DNA from: CAG-791 sp963658405
GTDB taxonomy: Bacteria; Bacillota; Clostridia; Lachnospirales; Lachnospiraceae
Direction: 5' to 3'
Assembly (NCBI GenBank): GCA_963658405.1
Contig: CAVKQI010000046.1
Span: forward strand, 1-17,948
DNA length: 17,948 nt
A program made the translations under genes and the position numbers. Shown here piece by piece: positions 6,957-13,434 of this stretch (positions are counted from its first letter, which is position 1; each line of letters begins with the position of its first letter). The notes beneath the pieces are model-generated. The model did no database searches and was not told where the DNA came from. It was given only the letters and a program-made list of their open reading frames with translations.

Positions 6957-7033
6957 ATTTATCACAGGCGATTTATTCCGGATATTTATCATAGTCACTT
7001 ATTCTGAGCGTTTAGCATAGTCATTTATTCCGG
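6957..7033. repeat. Three imperfect tandem repeats upstream of the patA promoter
   Basis: Units start at 6957, 6984 and 7010 (spacing 27 and 26). On the plus strand they share the pattern TTTATCATAGTCA followed by TTATTCCGG with substitutions. Spacing close to 2.5 helical turns and the location 150-225 bases upstream of a strong promoter suggest regulator binding sites (inference). They also lie past the rny terminator, so they are not part of the rny transcript. Confidence 0.6.
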
Positions 7034-7127
7034 GTGTTTTTCCATACAGAAACTTCACTCCCCTTGCCATGTTCCGGCAGAACCTATGCTATGTTTTGTC
7101 CGATGTTGATGCCCTTTCCCGTAAAAC

Positions 7128-7166
7128 AAAAAAGCACCGGCAGAAAGCTTTGCTTTCCGCCGGCGC
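7128..7166 (-). terminator. Intrinsic terminator after rny
   Basis: A 15-bp stem (7134-7148 with 7152-7166, including two wobble pairs) has a 3-base loop, is very GC-rich (GCCGGCGGAAAGC arm) and ends in TTTTTT in gene direction. It begins 26 bases after the rny stop codon. Confidence 0.92.
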
Positions 7167-7192
7167 CCTGTTTGCTTCATTCATGTGGGAAT

Positions 7193-8740
7193 TTACTTGG
7201 CGTAGTCTGTCACCCGGGACTCCCTGATGACATTGACTTTGATCTGACCCGGATACTCCATCTCATTCTCGATCTTCTTGGAAATCTCGCGGGCGAGCAA
7301 TACCATATCGGTATCGCTGATCTGCTCAGGAACTACCATTACACGAACTTCTCTGCCTGCCTGAATGGCATAAGAATTACTTACCCCTTTGAAACTGTTG
7401 GTGATCTCTTCTAACTGTTTAAGTCTGGAGGTATAGGTCTCCAGGGTCTCCCGTCTCGCACCGGGACGTGCTGCGGAAATCGTATCCGCTGCCTGTACGA
7501 TACATGCGATAAGGCTGGTCGGCTCCACATCGCCGTGGTGCGATTCCACAGCATTGATGACCACAGCCGATTCCTTATATTTGCGGCAGAGCTCAGCGCC
7601 CAGCTGTACATGGGAGCCTTCCATCTCATGATCCACTGACTTGCCGATATCGTGGAGCAAGCCTGCTCTCTTGGCCAGACGGATGTCCAGTCCGAGCTCG
7701 CCGGCTAAAAGGCCGGACAGCTGGGATACTTCGATGGAATGCTTTAACGCATTCTGTCCATAGCTGGTACGATAGCGCATCTTTCCCAGCAGACGAACCA
7801 GTTCGGAGTGAATGCCGTGCACACCTACCTCCAGGGTAGCTGCCTCGCCTTCTTCCTTGATCTTGGTCTCTACTTCGCGCTGCGCCTTTTCTACCATTTC
7901 TTCGATCCTGGCCGGATGGATACGTCCGTCCACGATCAGTTTCTCCAATGCGATCCGCGCCACCTCGCGGCGGATGGGATCAAAGCCGGAAATAACTACG
8001 GCTTCCGGTGTATCGTCGATGATCAGGTCTACGCCGGTAAGTGTCTCCAGCGTCCGGATATTACGGCCTTCACGGCCGATGATCCTGCCCTTCATCTCAT
8101 CACTGGGAAGCTGCACGACAGAGATCGTGGACTCGGATACATGATCCGCTGCGCACCGCTGGATCGCGGATACCACATATTCCTTGGCTTTCTTGTCGGC
8201 TTCTTCCTTGGCTTCCGCCTCGATCTCCTTGATCATGACGGCGGAATCGTGTCTTACTTCTTCTTCAACAGTTTTTAAGAGGTATTCTTTTGCCTGTTCG
8301 GAGGTTAATCCGGAAATTCGTTCGAGTTCCTGTACGCGCTGCTCATTCAGTCTGGAAATTTCTTCCTTCTGTTTCTGCAGTGACTCTTCTCTCGCCTGCA
8401 GGCTCTGTTCCTTACGTTCCAGGGCCTCGGACTTGCGGTCGACAGACTCTTCCTTCTGCTGCACTCTGCGCTCGTTGCGCTGCACTTCATTGCGGCGGTC
8501 TTTGATCTCCTTCTCCAGATCATTTCTGGTCTTGATGGATTCTTCCTTGACCTCCAGCAGTGCTTCGCGCTTCTTCGCCTCAGCAGTCGTCAGTGCCTCA
8601 TCGATGATCGCCCTCGCCTTTTCCTCTGCATTGCCGATCTTGGCATCCGCCTGTTTCTTGCGATAATTGGTGGTAACCACGGCAGTAGCCGGAATGGCGA
8701 TTACGAGAGTGACAATCACAGCAATGATCGCACTCAGCAT
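7193..8740 (-). CDS. rny: Ribonuclease Y
   Basis: A 515-residue protein, the usual length for RNase Y, the membrane-anchored endoribonuclease that starts mRNA decay in many Firmicutes. Residues 1-24 form the membrane anchor. Residues about 28-190 are a highly charged coiled coil. The KH domain shows GRIIGREGRN at 218-227. The HD domain carries H334 and the H363-D364 pair in LLHDIGK, followed by the family-typical AVESHHGDVEP stretch. The ATG has AAGGAGG about 12 bases upstream, slightly long, and this site overlaps a small inverted repeat. The gene has its own promoter and terminator, so it appears monocistronic. Identification is secure. Confidence 0.97.
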   Translation of the reverse strand: MLSAIIAVIVTLVIAIPATAVVTTNYRKKQADAKIGNAEEKARAIIDEALTTAEAKKREALLEVKEESIKTRNDLEKEIKDRRNEVQRNERRVQQKEESVDRKSEALERKEQSLQAREESLQKQKEEISRLNEQRVQELERISGLTSEQAKEYLLKTVEEEVRHDSAVMIKEIEAEAKEEADKKAKEYVVSAIQRCAADHVSESTISVVQLPSDEMKGRIIGREGRNIRTLETLTGVDLIIDDTPEAVVISGFDPIRREVARIALEKLIVDGRIHPARIEEMVEKAQREVETKIKEEGEAATLEVGVHGIHSELVRLLGKMRYRTSYGQNALKHSIEVSQLSGLLAGELGLDIRLAKRAGLLHDIGKSVDHEMEGSHVQLGAELCRKYKESAVVINAVESHHGDVEPTSLIACIVQAADTISAARPGARRETLETYTSRLKQLEEITNSFKGVSNSYAIQAGREVRVMVVPEQISDTDMVLLAREISKKIENEMEYPGQIKVNVIRESRVTDYAK

Positions 8741-8745
8741 AATAC

Positions 8746-8758
8746 AGGAGCACCTCCT
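8746..8758 (-). promoter_or_regulatory. rny: Inverted repeat over the rny ribosome-binding site
   Basis: In gene direction AGGAG-GTG-CTCCT places the Shine-Dalgarno bases in the left arm of a 5-bp hairpin, 5 bases before the ATG. Folding would hide the ribosome site. A 3-base loop makes the hairpin only marginally stable. Confidence 0.45.
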
Positions 8759-8872
8759 TATTTAATTTGTATTGTATATACACCGATCGGGTGTACGGTG
8801 CTCATGCTGCTGTCTGCGACCTCAACGAGCTACCGAAATCTGCACCCTAATTGACATATCCACAACAGTTAA

Positions 8873-8901
8873 ATTTTATACGAGATCTTTATCTATGTCA
8901 A
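8873..8901 (-). promoter_or_regulatory. rny: Promoter for rny
   Basis: A consensus -35 TTGACA (8896-8901) and a -10 TAAAAT (8873-8878) are separated by 17 bases. The predicted start near 8866 gives a leader of about 125 bases. Confidence 0.85.
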
Positions 8902-8904
8902 GAA

Positions 8905-9056
8905 AAGCCGCAGGCAAGTTGTGCAAACTGCCCACATATTCCTTCCATAATGTGAATACCCGTACACCGGCCGAGGGAGCGGGTCCTGTCGGCGATGTCC
9001 GCTTGGGGACGCCTCTCGTCCGGCTGGACTGTGAACACAGTGAACAGCAATGTATA
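8905..9056 (-). ncRNA. Possible structured small RNA, unidentified
   Basis: Between the DUF4364 stop and the rny promoter lies about 140 GC-rich bases with several inverted repeats: GGACG/CGTCC (near 9006-9020), GCCGA/TCGGC (near 8971-8995), CACAT/ATGTG (near 8934-8955), and a longer-range pairing of CTGTTCAC (near 9040-9047) with GTGGGCAG (near 8925-8935) that would close the whole segment. A TGG-TATACA extended -10-like element lies at 9051-9058. It does not match the conserved cores of SRP RNA, RNase P RNA or tmRNA. A 6S-like rod is conceivable but unproven. Confidence 0.3.
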
Positions 9057-9068
9057 CCACAGTTTTAT

Positions 9069-9581
9069 TCAGAAAAGCTTCTCCGTCAGATACCGATAAA
9101 TTTCTTCATTCCTGTCCTGCCAGTGCTCCGTGATGCTGCGGGCCGTCTCCTGATCCGGCACATTCATCCGCAGATCCACCAGGACCGTCTTCTTCTCCTG
9201 GATGGCCAGATGGGTCTCAAAGCTGCCGTTAGCCGTCTCATAGTACTCTGATGTCACCGCTGACTCACTGCGCAGCACCGCCCCGTTTTTCTTAAGGAAT
9301 GTCTCGATCTGGGTCTTGATCTCCTGATTGAGCTGATCTGCAAAAAAGCCAAGGGATTCCCTGCCGTCCTCCGTGATCCGCAGAAAGGTGCGGTTTAATC
9401 TGGTCTGGGATTCCACCAGGTGGCTTTCCTCCATCTCTGCAAAAGTCTGCTGCAGAGTCATGAAATTGGTATAACCGTTCTCCAGTATGAAATCCGAGAT
9501 CTGCGCCTTGGAAATCGGCGTATCGATCTTGTCCAGCATATAGAGAACGATCAGTTTGTAAACTGTCAAAGTTGATGCCAT
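9069..9581 (-). CDS. DUF4364 family protein
   Basis: A 170-residue protein matching the DUF4364 pattern: an N-terminal LTVYKLIVLYMLDKIDTPIS segment, AQISDFILENGYTNFMTLQQ and a helical region resembling a winged-helix fold (residues about 1-90), then a mixed alpha/beta C-terminal half. The family occurs mostly in Clostridia and has no assigned function; a DNA-binding regulator is a reasonable guess from the N-terminal fold. I chose the ATG at 9581 because GAGAGGT lies just upstream and homologues begin close to this point; a GTG at 9614 would add 11 unconserved residues. It follows rarA by 48 bases and is probably co-transcribed with it. Confidence 0.86.
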   Translation of the reverse strand: MASTLTVYKLIVLYMLDKIDTPISKAQISDFILENGYTNFMTLQQTFAEMEESHLVESQTRLNRTFLRITEDGRESLGFFADQLNQEIKTQIETFLKKNGAVLRSESAVTSEYYETANGSFETHLAIQEKKTVLVDLRMNVPDQETARSITEHWQDRNEEIYRYLTEKLF

Positions 9582-9629
9582 AACTACCTCTCTTTTACCG
9601 CTTTTTACAATCACACTGTCACGCGTACT

Positions 9630-11024
9630 TTACAGATTTCCCTGGGGTGAGTGATTGCCCACAGATTCTGTTCGGGGAGCCAATTCCTCCGGCTGTCCGT
9701 AGCGCTCCTGTCCGGTCAGTGCCTGCATGTGCTCTCTGATGTGTTTTTCGTAGCCGTTTTCAGAAGGCTGATAGAGAACCCGGTCTCTGATCTGCTCCGG
9801 CAGATAGGGCTGCCCGGAATAATGTCCCTTGTACAGGTGAGCATATTCATAGCCGATGCCGTGTCCCAGCCTGCCCGCCTGCGGATAATGGGCATCCTGC
9901 AGATACGGAGGAATCGGGAGATTTCCGGTCTCCTCCACCAGCCGGGCCGCCGCGCTGACGGATTCCACTGCTGTATTGCTCTTCGGTGCTGTAGCCACAT
10001 ATTCTGCCGCCTGCGCCAGAATGATCCTTGACTCCGGCATGCCCAGGCGCTCACAGGCCAGCGATGCGTTGACCGCCACGATCAATGCCTGCGGATCGGC
10101 ATTGCCCACGTCTTCTGCTGCGCAGATCATGATACGTCTGGCTATGAATTCCGGCTCCTCCCCGGCTCCCAGCATCCTGGCCAGATAATAGACCGCCGCA
10201 TCCGGGTCCGATCCCCGCATACTCTTGATAAAAGCCGAGATCGTATCGTAATGATTGTCCCCACTCTTGTCATATCTGGCGACACGTTTCTGAATACATT
10301 CCTTCGCCACATCCAGCGTGATATGGATCAGTCCGTCTTCGCCGCGCTCTGTGGTCAGAATACCCAGCTCCACAGCATTCAGCGCATGACGGGCATCGCC
10401 GCCGGAAAGGTCTGCCAGGAAATCCTCCGCCTCCTTGGTGATCTCGGCATGATAGCTGCCCATCCCCCGCTCAGTATCATAGACTGCCCTGTGGATCAGA
10501 CTCTTCACATCCTCAGGCGAGAGCGGATGCAGCTCAAAGATCACCGACCGGGAAAGAAGAGCCCCGTTCACCTCAAAATAAGGATTCTCCGTGGTGGCGC
10601 CGATCAGCGTCACCGTGCCGTCCTCCACGAAAGGCAGCAGATAGTCCTGCTGTCCCTTATTAAAGCGATGGATCTCGTCGATAAAAAGGATGGTCTTCTT
10701 CCCGTACATGCCCAGACGATCCTTGGCCTGCTTCACCACATCCTCCATATCCTTCTTGCCGGAGGCCGTGGCATTGAGCTGCACAAACTCCGCGCTGGTG
10801 GTATGGGCGATGACCTGCGCCAGCGTAGTCTTTCCCGTTCCGGGCGGCCCGTAAAAGATCACCGACCCCAGCTTGTCCGCCTTGATGGCCCGGTAGAGCA
10901 GCTTGTCCTTCCCGATGATGTGCTGCTGCCCCACCACTTCCTCCAGCGTGCGAGGCCGAAGACGGGCGGCCAACGGGGATTCCTGCTCCTTGCGGGTACT
11001 GGCCATATATTCGAAGAGATCCAT
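9630..11024 (-). CDS. rarA: Replication-associated recombination protein A (RarA/MgsA AAA+ ATPase)
   Basis: A 464-residue AAA+ ATPase related to clamp-loader and RuvB proteins; RarA acts at stalled replication forks. Walker A is GPPGTGKTT (59-67) and Walker B lies in LFIDEIHRFNKGQQD (113-127), a family signature. Further support comes from LIGATTENPYFEVNGALLSR, GDARHALNAVE and the C-terminal AAEYVATAPKSN tetramerisation region. It is slightly longer than E. coli RarA because of a C-terminal tail of about 20 residues. The start has an ideal AAGGAGG site, but this site and the 200 bases before it belong to a multi-hairpin repeat. A candidate promoter lies beyond the repeat. Confidence 0.96.
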   Translation of the reverse strand: MDLFEYMASTRKEQESPLAARLRPRTLEEVVGQQHIIGKDKLLYRAIKADKLGSVIFYGPPGTGKTTLAQVIAHTTSAEFVQLNATASGKKDMEDVVKQAKDRLGMYGKKTILFIDEIHRFNKGQQDYLLPFVEDGTVTLIGATTENPYFEVNGALLSRSVIFELHPLSPEDVKSLIHRAVYDTERGMGSYHAEITKEAEDFLADLSGGDARHALNAVELGILTTERGEDGLIHITLDVAKECIQKRVARYDKSGDNHYDTISAFIKSMRGSDPDAAVYYLARMLGAGEEPEFIARRIMICAAEDVGNADPQALIVAVNASLACERLGMPESRIILAQAAEYVATAPKSNTAVESVSAAARLVEETGNLPIPPYLQDAHYPQAGRLGHGIGYEYAHLYKGHYSGQPYLPEQIRDRVLYQPSENGYEKHIREHMQALTGQERYGQPEELAPRTESVGNHSPQGNL

Positions 11025-11224
11025 TTTTACCTCCTTATGCCGCTGCTTTTGCAGCGGCAGCCTGAGGAGAATTTCGCGAAGGCGAATTCTCCGAAAGAAA
11101 TGCCCGAAGGCATTTCTTTTGGTTACGAATTGATGACGTCTACGGCATCAATTCGTGTTTGAAAGGAATGCCATCAGACATTTCTTTCAAACTTTACCTC
11201 CCTATGCCGCTGTTTTACAGTGGC
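11025..11224 (-). repeat. Multi-hairpin leader repeat, copy 3 (before rarA)
   Basis: The most complete copy. In gene direction: stem A (11206-11224, one wobble), AGGGAGGTAAA, stem D (11157-11192, 16-base arms), stem C (11125-11156, 11-bp arms), an extra stem E (11094-11119) with 11-bp arms and a TTCG loop, stem B (11066-11092), stem A again (11039-11058, perfect 8 bp), then AAGGAGGTAAAA directly before the rarA ATG. The unit is thus bordered on both sides by the same A-stem plus ribosome-site sequence. Confidence 0.92.
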
Positions 11225-11246
11225 TTGCAATGCTATGTCCTATGTT

Positions 11247-11275
11247 AGTTTAACCATTTGTCCGGCATTTGTCAC
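11247..11275 (-). promoter_or_regulatory. rarA: Candidate promoter for rarA
   Basis: GTGACA (11270-11275) and TAAACT (11247-11252) are separated by 17 bases, matching consensus at 5 and 4 of 6 positions. The -35 overlaps a direct repeat, TTTGTCAC at 11268-11275 and 11280-11287, 12 bases apart. The leader would be about 215 bases, nearly all repeat. Confidence 0.45.
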
Positions 11276-11345
11276 TTGGTTTGTCACAGTCCACCCGCTC
11301 CCTCGCTCGGCGTCCGGGTGCTGCCCTCCAGCCTACGATAGGACT

Positions 11346-11381
11346 AAAAAAACCAGTTCACTTTTCAGTGAACTGGTTTTT
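11346..11381 (-). terminator. Intrinsic terminator at the end of the ABC operon
   Basis: A perfect 15-bp stem with core AACCAGTTCACT (11351-11362) and AGTGAACTGGTT (11367-11378), a TTTC loop and long A and T flanks. In gene direction it ends in seven T. It begins 19 bases after the permease stop. Confidence 0.95.
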
Positions 11382-11399
11382 GAATGGATGCCGCAGGAC

Positions 11400-12296
11400 T
11401 TAGCCCTTAACTGCACCGGCTACCATACCTTCGATGATCTTCTTACTGAAGACGAAGTACAGAACTACGATGGGAGCCATGGTGATCAGCATACCGGACA
11501 TGATCTTCGGATAGTCGGATGCGAACTGACCCTTGAAGTTTGTCATTGCCAGCGGAACTGTCTGCAGAGCCACATTCTTACTGGAAAGTACCAGTGCGAA
11601 GGAGAACTCATTCCAGCAGGAGAAGCTCTGGATGATGGCTACGGTAGTCAGGATCGGTCTTGTAACCGGAAGGATGATGCTGAACAAAGTCTTGGTGAAG
11701 GAGCTGCCGTCGATAGCGGCTGCTTCCTCTAATTCTACGGGCACTGACTTGATAAAGCTCTCGATCAGGAATACCGCAATGGGCAAACCGAATGCCACAT
11801 AGGGAATGATCAGAGTGAACCACTTGTTGGCAAAACCTACGCTGTTGAATACTACGTAGATAGGAACCAGCAGAGAGTGAATCGGGATCAGCAGACCCAT
11901 CAGGAACAATGCATACAGCGCACGGTTTAACTTAAACTCGATTCTGGCCAGGATATAACCGACGATGAAACCGAACAGCACGATCAGCACTACGGAAATA
12001 ACGGTAGTACGCACGCTGTTTACCATGGAATCAGCGATGTGGTAATCCTTGTTGGTCAGCACCTTGATGTAGTTGGCCCATGTAGGGTTGGTAGGCAGAC
12101 CGATGATATCTGCATTAAACTGTCTCTTCAGCTTCAGAGAAGAGTAGAACATCCATACCAGCGGGAAAATGCAGGAAATGGAGAATGCCAGAAGAATCAC
12201 ATTGATGACAACTGCTGCAACGCCTGTGGCAAATCTCTGTCCGGGAGTTCTGGCGCTCTTTACTTTTGTCATTTTAAATTCCTGTTTCTTTGCCAT
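11400..12296 (-). CDS. Carbohydrate ABC transporter permease (MalG-like)
   Basis: A 298-residue inner permease of the CUT1 sugar-importer class with about six membrane helices. The cytoplasmic EAA loop that docks the ATPase reads ELEEAAAIDGSSFTKTLF, followed by ILPVTRPIL. The C-terminal KKIIEGMVAGAVKG ending is typical of MalG-type subunits. The ATG follows the previous gene's TAA stop directly (TAAATG), with an AGGGGGTGG ribosome site inside the previous gene, so the two permeases are translationally linked. The substrate cannot be told from the sequence. No ATPase gene follows; the terminator comes next. Confidence 0.92.
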   Translation of the reverse strand: MAKKQEFKMTKVKSARTPGQRFATGVAAVVINVILLAFSISCIFPLVWMFYSSLKLKRQFNADIIGLPTNPTWANYIKVLTNKDYHIADSMVNSVRTTVISVVLIVLFGFIVGYILARIEFKLNRALYALFLMGLLIPIHSLLVPIYVVFNSVGFANKWFTLIIPYVAFGLPIAVFLIESFIKSVPVELEEAAAIDGSSFTKTLFSIILPVTRPILTTVAIIQSFSCWNEFSFALVLSSKNVALQTVPLAMTNFKGQFASDYPKIMSGMLITMAPIVVLYFVFSKKIIEGMVAGAVKG

Positions 12297-13193
12297 TTAC
12301 TCCACCCCCTTGTCTCTCATAAGGAAGTTAACCAGTTTCTGGCTGCCGCCGATCACGATCAGGCTGACTACGAAGATGGCAACGGAAATACAGCTGCCGT
12401 ATCCTAAGTCGCTCTGCTTAAAGGAAACATTGTATCCGTACAGCGCCATAACCATGGATGCCGTACCGGGACCACCCTTTGTCATGGTATAGATGTGATC
12501 GAATACCTTCATGTTTCCGGCTACGCACAGCGTGATGCAGACCATGATCATATTCTTGATCAGGGGAAGGATGATATATACCGCTCTCTGCCATGCATTG
12601 GCACCGTCTAACTCTGCTACTTCGAAGATCTCATTATCTACTGCTGCAATAGCGGACAGAAGGATAACCATGTAGTAACCAATGTACTGCCATACCAGCG
12701 GGATTGCTACGAGGGTCAACACCAGGCTGGAATTGTTCAGCCATACCTGCGTCTGGTCTGCATGGCCGGTAGCACGCAGGATGTAGTTGATGATACCTCT
12801 CTTATTGTCGTAAATCATGGTCCAGATCAGGCCGATGTAAACGGCTGAGATCGTGCTCGGGAAGAAACCGAAAGTACGATGGACACCTTTTAATTTGGTC
12901 AGCTTGGAATTGATCATCAGCACAAAGATGAAAGCAATGCCGACCTGACCGATAACGCTCAGGAAAACAATGTAAATGTTGTGAACAAAAGCTTCCCAGA
13001 ATGTTTTGTCATGGAACAGTGTGATGTAGTTTGTCAGGCCATTGAAGGTCTTAACCGGGCCGCCTTTCCACTGAAAGAAGCTGAAAAACAGCGCTGCAAA
13101 AAGCGGGACCAAAACAGAGAAGACATACCAGATGACCGGGATCGCAAGGAATGCTACGATAACCCGCATTTTAGGTTTGATTGCTTTTAACAT
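12297..13193 (-). CDS. Carbohydrate ABC transporter permease (MalF-like)
   Basis: A 298-residue permease, the heterodimer partner of the next gene. It has six likely membrane helices and an EAA loop, EIFEVAELDGANAWQRAVY, followed by ILPLIKNMI. The start at 13193 (MLKAIKPKMRV) is preferred because AAAAGGGGGA lies 7-8 bases upstream; a longer frame from 13322 would read through the preceding terminator and add 43 unlikely residues. It lies downstream of the binding-protein gene across a 241-base gap that contains a terminator, which should lower permease levels relative to the lipoprotein. Confidence 0.92.
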   Translation of the reverse strand: MLKAIKPKMRVIVAFLAIPVIWYVFSVLVPLFAALFFSFFQWKGGPVKTFNGLTNYITLFHDKTFWEAFVHNIYIVFLSVIGQVGIAFIFVLMINSKLTKLKGVHRTFGFFPSTISAVYIGLIWTMIYDNKRGIINYILRATGHADQTQVWLNNSSLVLTLVAIPLVWQYIGYYMVILLSAIAAVDNEIFEVAELDGANAWQRAVYIILPLIKNMIMVCITLCVAGNMKVFDHIYTMTKGGPGTASMVMALYGYNVSFKQSDLGYGSCISVAIFVVSLIVIGGSQKLVNFLMRDKGVE

Positions 13194-13299
13194 AAGCAAA
13201 TCCCCCTTTTGGAATGATTGAAAAAAGGCCAATATGCAACTTACAGGATCCTCTCCTGCCGCCGCATAAGGGCCGAAAAGGAATTTAAACCTGTAAAAA

Positions 13300-13328
13300 A
13301 GGGTCTTGGGTAACTCTGCCAAGACCCT
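13300..13328 (-). terminator. Intercistronic terminator between binding protein and permease genes
   Basis: AGGGTCTTGG (13300-13309) pairs perfectly with CCAAGACCCT (13319-13328), 9-base loop, followed in gene direction by TTTTTT. It sits about 106 bases after the lipoprotein gene stop and 107 bases before the permease ATG. Since no new promoter is obvious, partial read-through is likely. Confidence 0.85.
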
Positions 13329-13434
13329 CTTTACTGTTATTTTACTACAATTTTTTAGTTATTTCATCAATATTTTATTAAGATTTCAAAATATTCAGAA
13401 ATAATCCTTTTAATTGTCACTGAACTTGATCTGC

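Larger units (their letters stand above)
6714..7127. other. Gene-free stretch upstream of patA
   Basis: About 410 AT-rich bases with no credible gene. It holds part of the patA leader and terminator, the patA promoter and, 150-225 bases further upstream, three imperfect 26-27-base direct repeats (6957-7033). Between 6808 and 6956 I see only A/T runs and no recognisable site. Confidence 0.7.
8741..9068. other. Gene-free spacer between DUF4364 gene and rny
   Basis: This 328-base spacer holds the rny leader (about 125 bases, with a TACACC/GGTGTA hairpin at 8779-8795), the rny promoter (8873-8901) and, from about 8905 to 9050, a GC-rich segment without a reading frame that is described separately. 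Confidence 0.8.
11025..11399. other. Gene-free stretch between rarA and the ABC operon
   Basis: This 375-base gap contains repeat copy 3 (11025-11224), the candidate rarA promoter and the ABC-operon terminator (11346-11381). Between 11288 and 11345 there is GC-rich sequence with no feature I can name. Confidence 0.75.

Noticed and set aside
8905..9056. SRP RNA, RNase P RNA or tmRNA
   Set aside because: Length and conserved core sequences of these RNAs are not present; only a generic structured-RNA possibility is kept.
10251..11162. A 303-codon plus-strand frame opposite rarA
   Set aside because: Antisense to a secure RarA gene; its C terminus simply reads through the intergenic repeat.
12297..13322. 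Longer N terminus for the first permease
   Set aside because: It would be translated from within the intercistronic terminator; the start at 13193 has a strong ribosome site and is followed directly by a membrane helix.
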